Under the pieces are notes generated by a model that was not told where the DNA came from, made no database searches, and saw nothing but the letters and a program-made list of their open reading frames with translations. The position numbers and the translations under genes are program-made. A DNA stretch of 5,050 nucleotides from JACDDK01 sp041747155 (GTDB lineage: Bacteria; Actinomycetota; Rubrobacteria; Rubrobacterales; Rubrobacteraceae): contig JBGTFQ010000229.1 in assembly GCA_041747155.1 (NCBI GenBank), positions 1 to 5,050 on the forward strand, written 5' to 3'. Of this stretch, positions 1 to 5,050 are shown one piece after another. Within the stretch, counting starts at the first letter, position 1; every line of letters starts with the position of its first letter.

Positions 1-370
1 CCTCCGGGAAAGAAGCTTCGTCTTCGATCACCAACGCCGACTCGACTTCGGCGAAGCCCTCGCCCTCACTAGCGTCCTCGCTGGTCAGCGAAAGGGCTTG
101 AGGAGAGATCGAGCGATTCACCCGACCCTCGACAGTTACACGTTTTCCGTAGAACCTGTCGGCCCGCTGGGTTAGCTCGTCGAGACTGACCGGGTTTGGA
201 AAACCGGACGAGGTCAACTCTTGCATATCGCCTTCGTTTATGTCGTCTTGAGCCCCAGGGTCTCGCCCCACGCCCTCGCACGAGGCGAGTAACAGGACTG
301 TCGATGCCACGAGCAGTATCCGGGCAACCCTCGCATCCGTCAAGCCGGAACCTTTTGCGGCTTCTATCAT
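1..370 (-). CDS. Putative lipoprotein, OB-fold-like domain (partial, C-terminus beyond the left edge)
   Basis: Only the first 123 codons are in the window; the reading frame is still open at base 1. The start ATG (370-368) follows a GAGAGG ribosome site (386-381) by 10 bases. Residues 15-30 form a hydrophobic signal segment ending in a lipobox, L28-A-S-C31, so the mature protein should be lipid-anchored at Cys31 outside the cytoplasmic membrane. An acidic linker follows, then from about residue 60 a stretch containing SLDEL and YGKRVTVEGRV, with regularly spaced beta-strand-like segments. This pattern is common in small secreted actinobacterial proteins and suggests an OB-type beta barrel, although the domain is cut off. 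Function is unknown. It lies 82 bases downstream of the DUF2238-like gene on the same strand, so it could be the last gene of the protease unit or have its own promoter. The lipoprotein call is firm; the fold is tentative. Confidence 0.75.
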   Translation of the reverse strand, partial: MIEAAKGSGLTDARVARILLVASTVLLLASCEGVGRDPGAQDDINEGDMQELTSSGFPNPVSLDELTQRADRFYGKRVTVEGRVNRSISPQALSLTSEDASEGEGFAEVESALVIEDEASFPE

Positions 371-452
371 CTAATGGCAGCCTCTCTACGCATGAAATTT
401 CTTGCCTGTCTACCCAAGGACGGCGACTTAAAAGACCTGTGGTCGTTGTGGT

Positions 453-866
453 TCATTTCCGGATCATGCCCAAGCGTATTACTCCAGCCAATAGGGCTCC
501 GATAGTATCGACGATGAGGTCCACGATGGTGTCGGTCTTGGAAAGTATGGCGTTCGGACGAACGAACTGATCATAGGTCCACTCCGCGATCTCCCAGAGA
601 GCACCCATAGCGAGCCCCAGACCGGCGATAGTTAGTACTAACAGCAACCCGTGCCGCTGCGCACCCTTTAGCACCACACCGTAGGTGTAGAGAGCCACGA
701 CGAGCGTCAGGGCGAAAAAATTGAACCCGTGTACCACCTCGTCGTACCAGTTGATCCTACCGTACAACTCCCATCGGGAGCCTGCGAGGCTGGCGAGCAA
801 GCCTATTGCCAACAGACCCCAGGCCCACAACTGCTGCAAGGGCGTGGCTTTCAAAGTCCCTCTCAT
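453..866 (-). CDS. Small integral membrane protein, DUF2238/YjdF-like
   Basis: A 137-residue protein with four predicted membrane helices (about residues 12-29, 47-66, 72-92 and 115-133). Conserved-looking polar residues sit at helix edges: D42 and H46 in YDEVVHG, W91-E-I-A-E95 with D99, and D112/D116/D120 in DTIVDLIVDTIGA. The combination of an Asp/His pair, WEIxE and DTxxDLxxDTxGA resembles the DUF2238 (YjdF) family of uncharacterised inner membrane proteins; a VanZ-like relative is the main alternative. The frame is open up to 983, but the 39 extra residues lie inside the upstream gene and look non-coding (Arg/Gly-rich). The ATG at 866 overlaps the upstream stop as ATGA. The only purine-rich site, GAGGA, abuts the ATG and is too close to work well, so translation probably depends on coupling to the upstream gene. 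Membrane location is clear; function is unknown. Confidence 0.8.
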   Translation of the reverse strand: MRGTLKATPLQQLWAWGLLAIGLLASLAGSRWELYGRINWYDEVVHGFNFFALTLVVALYTYGVVLKGAQRHGLLLVLTIAGLGLAMGALWEIAEWTYDQFVRPNAILSKTDTIVDLIVDTIGALLAGVIRLGMIRK

Positions 867-1177
867 TCCTCGGTCAGGCGTTCGGTCGGTATATCCCGGA
901 ACCAACCATCCACCCCGCGGTCGTAGGTTCCGGGGATCACACCCTGCCCGAGCAGCAGCCCGAATAGCATCGCGGCCACGCACAGCCCTATGGCCGCGAG
1001 TCCCAGTTTCCTCGCCTCGAGTACGTAACCGGCGATGCCGAGGAACACCCCGAGGGCTCCTGTAGCCAAGGATACGAACAGTGCGCCTATTGGTACGCAG
1101 AAAACCAGAGCGACGACGGATATTATCCGACCGAGGGCTAGTTTCCAGATTCGCTTTTCGCTAGCATTTTCGTCCAT
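863..1177 (-). CDS. Small membrane protein of unknown function
   Basis: About 104 residues: a short charged N-terminus, hydrophobic segments at about 17-38, 40-55 and 60-79, and a hydrophilic tail (GTYDRGVDGWF onward, ending in acidic residues). Two or three membrane helices are likely. I do not recognise the family. Two tandem ATG codons are possible starts (1180 and 1177). The ribosome site AGAGGT lies in the last codons of the protease gene and leaves only 2 bases before the first ATG but 5 before the second, so I chose the second. The stop TAG of the protease gene (1183-1181) directly precedes the first ATG, and the stop of this gene overlaps the next start as ATGA, so all three are expected to be co-transcribed and translationally coupled. 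A role alongside the protease or the DUF2238-like protein is possible but only inferred from position. Confidence 0.75.
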   Translation of the reverse strand: MDENASEKRIWKLALGRIISVVALVFCVPIGALFVSLATGALGVFLGIAGYVLEARKLGLAAIGLCVAAMLFGLLLGQGVIPGTYDRGVDGWFRDIPTERLTEE

Positions 1178-1180
1178 CAT

Positions 1181-2281
1181 CTACCTCTTCTCATCCAGTT
1201 CGACGATGAATTCGCGTGTGTCGCCGTCCCTATCTACGGTTACCTCAACGGGTTCATCGGACTCGACCTGGCGCAATGCCGAGAGTAGGTCTCCCGCGCC
1301 GGACACCTCTTCGGACCCGACAGCGGTGATGACGCCTCCGGCCTCCAAGCCCGCTTCGGCGGCTGGACCGTCCGGATCCAGCTCCGTGATTATAGCCCCG
1401 GAGTCGACCGAAACATCGAACTGCTGGGCTGCTTCGGGCGTCAGGTCGACCAGGGAAACTCCGAGATAAGGATGCGTGGCTTCGCCGTCCGCGATGATCT
1501 GGTCGGCCACGTCGGTCGCGGTGGCGGATGGTATGGCGAACGCTATGTTGACGGCTCCCGTCTGAGCGGGTGGCAGGTACGCCACGTTGATACCAACGAC
1601 CTCCGCTTCGCGGTCGACGAGCGCGCCTCCAGACGAACCTGGCGAGATGGCGGCGTCGGTCTGTATGAGGTCTACCAGAGCGGTCTCCTGCGAGCCGCCG
1701 GTGATCTGGGGCGGAACCTCACGGTTGACGCCGCTTATGATGCCCGAGGTTACCGTGGACTGAAAGCCGGAAGGACTGCCCACAGCAACGGCGAGCTGTC
1801 CCTGGTCCAGGTTTTTCTCAGTGAATTCCGCGGCGGGGAGATCTCGCCGATCCACTTTGACGACGGCTATATCGGTGAAGGAGTCGGACCCAACCACTTG
1901 ACCGCTCTCCACGGAGCCGTCTGCAAGGGCCACGTTTACCGCCTCCGCGCCTTCCACTACATGGGCATTCGTGATTATGTAGCCGTCTTTGTCGTAGATT
2001 ACACCGCTACCCAAGCCTTCGGCTTCTTGGGAAGAGCCGTCCGGCGAGCTCTGGATGGACGACACGTTGACCTGAACCACGCTGGGCTCTATCCTCCGCG
2101 CAACCTCAGTGATAGGCGATTTTCCTTGCGCCACAGAGTTGTCGAGATCTACATCGTTTCCGCTCCCCGCTTCGCTCCCGGCGCTCTCGCAACCGGCTAC
2201 CAGGAGTCCTGCGGACAGCACAAGCAATCCCAGTCCCTTGCGCGAGCGCCCAGTGCCTTTGATCTTCGATACGTACTTCAT
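1181..2281 (-). CDS. HtrA/DegP-family serine protease with one PDZ domain, predicted lipoprotein
   Basis: A 366-residue trypsin-like (S1C) protease that degrades or processes misfolded proteins outside the cytoplasmic membrane. The basic N-terminus is followed by a hydrophobic segment (about 17-30) and a lipobox, L27? to C31 in LVAGC, which predicts lipid anchoring rather than the usual single transmembrane anchor. A low-complexity Ser/Gly/acidic linker runs to about residue 53. The protease domain (about 55-255) carries the full catalytic triad: His107 in TNAHVV, Asp137 in TDIAVVKV and Ser217 in PGSSGGAL. The more usual GNSGG is GSSGG here, a conservative change. A PDZ domain follows (about 271-363), starting at PYLGV; its usual GD turn is GG (residues 315-316). 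Length is normal for a one-PDZ HtrA. The ATG has an excellent AGGAGG site (2294-2289) 7 bases upstream. It lies 35 bases after the small lipoprotein gene, with no terminator between. DegQ, DegS and PepD are relatives, so no single symbol is assigned. Confidence 0.95.
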   Translation of the reverse strand: MKYVSKIKGTGRSRKGLGLLVLSAGLLVAGCESAGSEAGSGNDVDLDNSVAQGKSPITEVARRIEPSVVQVNVSSIQSSPDGSSQEAEGLGSGVIYDKDGYIITNAHVVEGAEAVNVALADGSVESGQVVGSDSFTDIAVVKVDRRDLPAAEFTEKNLDQGQLAVAVGSPSGFQSTVTSGIISGVNREVPPQITGGSQETALVDLIQTDAAISPGSSGGALVDREAEVVGINVAYLPPAQTGAVNIAFAIPSATATDVADQIIADGEATHPYLGVSLVDLTPEAAQQFDVSVDSGAIITELDPDGPAAEAGLEAGGVITAVGSEEVSGAGDLLSALRQVESDEPVEVTVDRDGDTREFIVELDEKR

Positions 2282-2316
2282 CTACAAGCCTCCTGATCTG
2301 TGTGCTTGACCGTGTC

Positions 2317-2508
2317 CTATCGGGCGGGCTCGGTCTCCGGGATCTCACTCTCAGTCTCTTCGTCGTTCAGTTCTTCGGGGGTTAGCGTAGTCTCCTCACC
2401 CGTCAGGAGCGGCTCGTCATCCCCGTTTCCTCCGTTTGGGGGGTTGGCTCCCCCGCATCCTCCAACAGTCAGCATTAGCGCGATCAATACACCGGTAGCT
2501 GTTTTCAT
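2317..2508 (-). CDS. Small acidic lipoprotein of unknown function
   Basis: A 63-residue protein with Lys2, a hydrophobic core (about 5-16) and a lipobox ending in G17-C18 (TVGGC), the form of a short lipoprotein signal peptide. The mature part would be only 46 residues, Gly/Pro/Asn-rich near the anchor and then strongly acidic: 14 Asp/Glu and only one basic residue (Arg63). It is probably unstructured. The start is supported by an AGGAGA site (2521-2516) 7 bases before the ATG. It is the first gene of the minus-strand block, 35 bases upstream of the HtrA gene, so it is most likely co-transcribed with it. I do not recognise a family. It could be a protease-associated peptide, a spacer-type surface lipoprotein, or an unrelated small surface protein. 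The signal peptide and ribosome site make it a real gene more likely than chance. Confidence 0.75.
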   Translation of the reverse strand: MKTATGVLIALMLTVGGCGGANPPNGGNGDDEPLLTGEETTLTPEELNDEETESEIPETEPAR

Positions 2509-2567
2509 GAATTTCTCTCCTATCTGTCTCTTGCCCTTTTATTCTCGACTACGTTCGTTAGCCGCTC

Positions 2568-2594
2568 GTAAAGCAATGTTGCGTTTTGGTAAAG
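2568..2594 (+). repeat. Direct repeat of GTAAAG, 21 bases apart
   Basis: GTAAAG occurs at 2568-2573 and again at 2589-2594, a 21-base (about two helical turns) period, in the divergent promoter region. OmpR/PhoB-type regulators usually bind direct repeats with about 11-base spacing, so two half-sites two turns apart could belong to such an operator. With only six identical bases this may be chance. Confidence 0.25.
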
Positions 2595-2641
2595 GTTTAT
2601 CCGTCGAGTGGCGTTGCGGGAAACGGTTGGGCAAGCGAGTA

Positions 2642-2647
2642 TAGAAT
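2642..2647 (+). promoter_or_regulatory. Candidate -10 element for a leaderless kinase transcript
   Basis: TAGAAT (within AGTATAGAAT) ends 6 bases before the kinase ATG at 2654. A -10 box here would start transcription at or within a base or two of the ATG. No Shine-Dalgarno-like sequence precedes that ATG, and the TAG of this same element is an in-frame stop, so no upstream start is possible. Leaderless genes with a TAnnnT box at this distance are well known in actinobacteria. No good -35 is seen: TTGCGG (2614-2619) is too far, and GGAAAC (2619-2624) has 17-base spacing but is not a standard box. Confidence 0.4.
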
Positions 2648-2653
2648 CCGGCT

Positions 2654-4345
2654 ATGGGATTGAGTTTCCGCGTATGGATGCCGCTGACCGCCGTTCTCAT
2701 CGTGCTGCTCTCGATAGCTTTGATGTTTCTCTACGGCGTGCCGACTTTGAGGAGCCGACTCTCGGACTCCACCGGTACGCTCGTCTTCACCCAGGCGGCG
2801 GCCACGGCGGAAGCCGTCTCACAGTCCCAAGGCGACTCAGACCTCGGCAACAGGCTACGGCTCGTCACCGACTCCACAGGTGGGGAGGTTGTGCTGGTAA
2901 GCGCGGACGGTGGAATCCTAGCCCACGAGGGCTCTGTGGACGGTTTTGAGCCCTCCCGAGAGATGGTGGACACCGCCGCCCGAGGCGGACGGATGTCCAT
3001 CAGCAGTTCGAGCGTAAGCGTCGCCGTAACCCCGGTCGTCGCAGAAAACGTCTCCCCAGCGGGCGTTATCTTCGCCTCCGACGAACCTCGGGCCACAGCC
3101 TCGCGGCTCTTCCTGAGCAGCGGATTGGAAGCCGCCGCTTTAGCCTCGGTGCTAGGTGGCGGTCTTATGTTCCTGCTCGCCACTTTACTCTCACGCCGGG
3201 TCGAGCGTCTTACAAGAGGCGCGCGGGCCATAGAAAGCGGAGACCTTTCCTCCCGCATCAAACCGGGCTTTGATGACGAGCTTGGGGGACTGGCGAAGTC
3301 CTTCAACGCGATGGCCGCCCGGCTGCAGGACTCCTTTATTCAGCTCGAAGAGAAGAACTCCACGCTGGATATCGTAGTGGAAAACCTCAACGAAGGCGTA
3401 TTGGCCGCCAACCTAGATGGGGACATAGTCATCGCCAACCGCTCCGCCCAAGGCATGTTGGGACTCGGGGAAGGACCACCCTCTGGAAAGATACCCGACG
3501 CATTCGAGGACTATGATCTGCCGGAAGCCGTCTCGCGGTGCGCGACGGCGGGCGACTGTGGAGAGGCTCGCGTCCAGAGTCAGCGGTACTCCTTGCGAGT
3601 CTATCTCGAACGCATGCCAAGCTTCGACCATAACCGGGGCGGGGTGCTCGTGGTGATGCGGGATCTCTCCGAAGGGCAACGTTTGGAGGCCAATCAGCAA
3701 CGTTTTCTTGCCAACGCCGCGCACGAGTTGAAGACCCCGATCACCACCATACTCGGCGCGTCCGAGCTTCTACTGACCGGCGACGAGGACGAAAACGTCC
3801 GGCAGCGTTTCCTGAACCACATACACAACGAAGCCCTCCGCATGCAGCGGCTCTCGGAAACGCTTCTGCGCCTAGCTCGCACGGGCTCGGACGCTCGCAA
3901 CCCCAAACCAGAACCCGTCGACGCCAAGCGGGCGCTTCGGGAAGCGGCGGGCCGCATGGCGCCGCTCGCCGAAAGGGCCAGGATCTCCGTGAGCGTGGAA
4001 GGCGAGGATGGATGCGTGTTCGCCGACCGGGAGTGGTTGGATCAGGTTCTCATCATTCTGGTAAACAACGCCGTCCAACACGGTTCGGAGGGCGGCGAGG
4101 TCCGACTACGGGCCGAAGGGAACGAAATCTTGGTCGAGGATAATGGGTCTGGCATACCGCAGAGAGACCTTCCCTATGTCTTCGAGCGTTTCTACCGGGG
4201 TAGGGACGGCTCGGGAGGCTTTGGATTGGGACTTCCGATCTGCAAGGATCTCATAACGCGGATGGGTGGCGACATCTCTATCTCGTCCGAGGAAGGCGCG
4301 GGTACAAGGGTCGTCATCACACTACCTGAGGAGGCGGCGCGTTGA
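2654..4345 (+). CDS. Membrane sensor histidine kinase (TM-sensor-TM-HAMP-PAS-HisKA-HATPase_c)
   Basis: A 563-residue PhoR/ResE-like kinase that senses a signal at or outside the membrane, autophosphorylates on His and passes phosphate to the adjacent regulator. Order: TM1 (about 9-28); an extracytoplasmic sensor of about 125 residues (31-155), whose strand pattern around VVLVSADGGILA and AGVIFAS suggests a PDC/Cache-like fold; TM2 (about 158-180); HAMP (181-232, with ESGDLSSRI and DELGGL); PAS (about 236-338); HisKA with phospho-acceptor His357 in HELKTPI; and HATPase_c with N-box N472, G1 box D496-N-G-S-G500, F-box FERFYRG and G2 box GFGLGL (522-527). All catalytic motifs are intact. The only early start is the ATG at 2654, because TAG lies in frame 12 bases upstream; no ribosome site is present, which points to a leaderless mRNA. 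The stop overlaps the start of the regulator. The signal is unknown; the divergent HtrA gene suggests envelope stress. Confidence 0.95.
   Translation: MGLSFRVWMPLTAVLIVLLSIALMFLYGVPTLRSRLSDSTGTLVFTQAAATAEAVSQSQGDSDLGNRLRLVTDSTGGEVVLVSADGGILAHEGSVDGFEPSREMVDTAARGGRMSISSSSVSVAVTPVVAENVSPAGVIFASDEPRATASRLFLSSGLEAAALASVLGGGLMFLLATLLSRRVERLTRGARAIESGDLSSRIKPGFDDELGGLAKSFNAMAARLQDSFIQLEEKNSTLDIVVENLNEGVLAANLDGDIVIANRSAQGMLGLGEGPPSGKIPDAFEDYDLPEAVSRCATAGDCGEARVQSQRYSLRVYLERMPSFDHNRGGVLVVMRDLSEGQRLEANQQRFLANAAHELKTPITTILGASELLLTGDEDENVRQRFLNHIHNEALRMQRLSETLLRLARTGSDARNPKPEPVDAKRALREAAGRMAPLAERARISVSVEGEDGCVFADREWLDQVLIILVNNAVQHGSEGGEVRLRAEGNEILVEDNGSGIPQRDLPYVFERFYRGRDGSGGFGLGLPICKDLITRMGGDISISSEEGAGTRVVITLPEEAAR
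4328..4334 (+). promoter_or_regulatory. Ribosome binding site that fixes the TTG start of the response regulator
   Basis: GAGGAGG lies in the last codons of the kinase gene and is separated by 7 bases from TTG at 4342. It is the strongest Shine-Dalgarno match nearby, and no ATG in this frame gives a complete receiver domain, so it establishes TTG as the start. Confidence 0.8.
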
Positions 4346-5046
4346 GCAGAATACTCGTGGTAGAGGACGATCCGGCGGTGCGCGACGTAGTCGAGCACGC
4401 ACTCTCACGCGAAGGAATGCAGACCTCGACGGCATCCACCGGCGAGGCGGCGCTAAGCCAACTACAAGGGTCCGAAAACTTCGATCTGGTCGTGCTCGAC
4501 GTAATGTTGCCAGGCATGGACGGTGTCTCGGTATGCAGGGAGCTTCGCTCGGGCGACTCCCGCAACAAAGCCGTCCCGATCATAATGCTGACCGCTCGCG
4601 ACGACGAGACAAGCGTCGTGGTCGGCCTTGAAGTTGGGGCCGACGACTACGTCACCAAACCGTTCAGGCCCAGAGAACTGGTGAGTCGGGTTCGGGCGCA
4701 CCTGAGACGCCGCACCATCGACTCGTCCGACGACGAACAAACACGGAAGCTGGAGCTGCCCGGCCTGAGGATCGACCTATTCAAACGCGAGGTTGTCAGC
4801 CAGAAAGAGCCCGTATTCCTAACAGCCAAAGAGTTCGATGTCCTGGTACTCTTGGCCTCCTCGCCCGGACGAGTGTACAGCCGAGAGCAGATTATGCGCC
4901 ACCTCTGGGACGGCAACTTTTTCGGCGAAGCCCGAGCCGCCGACGTTCACATACAACACATACGAAAGAAGATAGAGCCAGATCCCCAAAACCCCCGCTA
5001 CATCCTTACCATCCGGGGCTCCGGCTACAAGTTGACCGATACCTAG
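4342..5046 (+). CDS. OmpR/PhoB-family response regulator
   Basis: A 234-residue two-domain transcription factor, presumably phosphorylated by the kinase encoded just upstream. The receiver (1-120) has the acidic pair D9/D10, phospho-acceptor D53 in VVLDVMLPGMDG, T84 in IIMLTARD and K106 in YVTKPF, so it should be phosphorylation-competent. A short Ser/Asp-rich linker (about 125-137) leads to a C-terminal winged helix (138-232) with FLTAKEFDVL, SREQIMRHLW, the recognition helix around AADVHIQHIRKKIE (199-212) and the closing RGSGYKL. Length is typical. It starts at TTG, overlapping the kinase stop as TTGA, with a strong ribosome site 7 bases upstream; this implies coupled, near-equal expression. 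Kinase-before-regulator is the less common order in this family. Likely targets include its own promoter region and the divergent HtrA unit, but this is inferred from position. Stop TAG lies 4 bases from the window end, so any downstream operon partner is not visible. Confidence 0.95.
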   Translation: MSRILVVEDDPAVRDVVEHALSREGMQTSTASTGEAALSQLQGSENFDLVVLDVMLPGMDGVSVCRELRSGDSRNKAVPIIMLTARDDETSVVVGLEVGADDYVTKPFRPRELVSRVRAHLRRRTIDSSDDEQTRKLELPGLRIDLFKREVVSQKEPVFLTAKEFDVLVLLASSPGRVYSREQIMRHLWDGNFFGEARAADVHIQHIRKKIEPDPQNPRYILTIRGSGYKLTDT

Positions 5047-5050
5047 ACGT

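Larger units (their letters stand above)
2509..2653. promoter_or_regulatory. Divergent intergenic region carrying the promoters of both blocks
   Basis: These 145 bases separate the start codons of the small lipoprotein (minus) and the sensor kinase (plus), so both transcription units must begin in or very near it. It is visibly more AT-rich than the flanking genes around 2530-2600. On the minus strand I see no convincing sigma-70 pair; the best is TTTACC (2593-2588) with TACGAG (2570-2565) at 17-base spacing, which is weak. No CIRCE or HAIR-type heat-shock operator is visible. Sites for the adjacent OmpR-family regulator would be expected here if the module is self-regulated. Confidence 0.6.

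Noticed and set aside
367..393. Eight-codon minus-strand upstream ORF whose TGA overlaps the ATG of the edge lipoprotein
   Set aside because: It has no clear ribosome site, and an ORF this short occurs easily by chance; the GAGAGG within it is better read as the lipoprotein ribosome site.
430..444. Terminator-like hairpin on the minus strand (GACC-ACA-GGTC followed by TTTT) after the DUF2238-like gene
   Set aside because: A 4-base-pair stem with a 3-base loop and only four T is too weak to call an intrinsic terminator in DNA of this composition, although it sits where one would be expected.
196..570. Plus-strand open frame of 124 codons across the left lipoprotein and the gap
   Set aside because: It covers the antisense of two better-supported genes; the product is Arg/Ser/Leu-rich without features.
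867..983. N-terminal extension of the DUF2238-like gene to an ATG at 983
   Set aside because: The extra 39 residues overlap the upstream membrane-protein gene out of frame, look non-coding, and the ATGA overlap at 863-866 is a far better start.
1472..2296. Open frame of 274 codons on the plus strand, opposite the HtrA gene
   Set aside because: It lies entirely antisense to a gene with full catalytic motifs; its product is rich in Arg, Gly, Tyr and His with no recognisable domain, and no ribosome site was seen. It is a coding shadow typical of GC-rich DNA.
2613..2634. Short inverted repeat TTGC...GCAA before the kinase gene
   Set aside because: Four-base arms 13 bases apart are expected by chance; no extension of the symmetry was found.
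2639..2644. TATACT on the minus strand as a -10 box for the lipoprotein/HtrA unit
   Set aside because: The hexamer is good, but no -35 was found 16-18 bases upstream (inside the kinase 5' end), and the same bases are better placed as the kinase -10 on the other strand.
2731..3306. Open frame of 191 codons on the minus strand, opposite the kinase gene
   Set aside because: It is antisense to the kinase sensor and HAMP region; the product is Ser/Arg/Pro-rich low complexity with no domain.

Overview
This window reads as chromosomal DNA from a moderately high-GC bacterium (about 60% GC by eye). The probable source is an actinobacterium-like organism, perhaps Rubrobacter or a relative. That guess rests on codon use (frequent ATA for Ile alongside GC-rich codons), several lipobox signal peptides and the style of the proteins; nothing in the window fixes the taxon. 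There are seven protein genes, tightly packed in two divergent blocks, with no RNA genes, mobile elements or CRISPR arrays visible.

Left block, minus strand, read from about 2508 down to 1: (i) a 63-residue acidic lipoprotein; (ii) a full-length HtrA/DegP-type serine protease with one PDZ domain, also with a lipoprotein signal; (iii) a ~104-residue membrane protein of unknown function, starting directly after the protease stop; (iv) a 137-residue four-helix membrane protein resembling the DUF2238/YjdF type, joined to (iii) by an ATGA overlap; (v) after an 82-base gap, the first 123 residues of another lipoprotein that runs off the left edge. Genes (i)-(iv) look like one transcription unit; (v) may or may not belong to it.

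Right block, plus strand, from 2654: a 563-residue membrane sensor histidine kinase (TM, extracytoplasmic sensor, TM, HAMP, PAS, HisKA, HATPase_c), followed with a 4-base TTGA overlap by an OmpR/PhoB-family response regulator that uses a TTG start. The window ends 4 bases after the regulator stop.

The two blocks share a 145-base divergent intergenic region (2509-2653). A surface-tethered HtrA protease divergent from a two-component system suggests an envelope-stress module, comparable in logic to CssRS-HtrA of Bacillus or MprAB-PepD of Mycobacterium, with extra lipoproteins and two unknown membrane proteins. This is inference from gene order. The families themselves are well known; the less familiar parts are the small lipoprotein at the head of the protease unit, the coupled membrane-protein pair, and the apparently leaderless kinase start.
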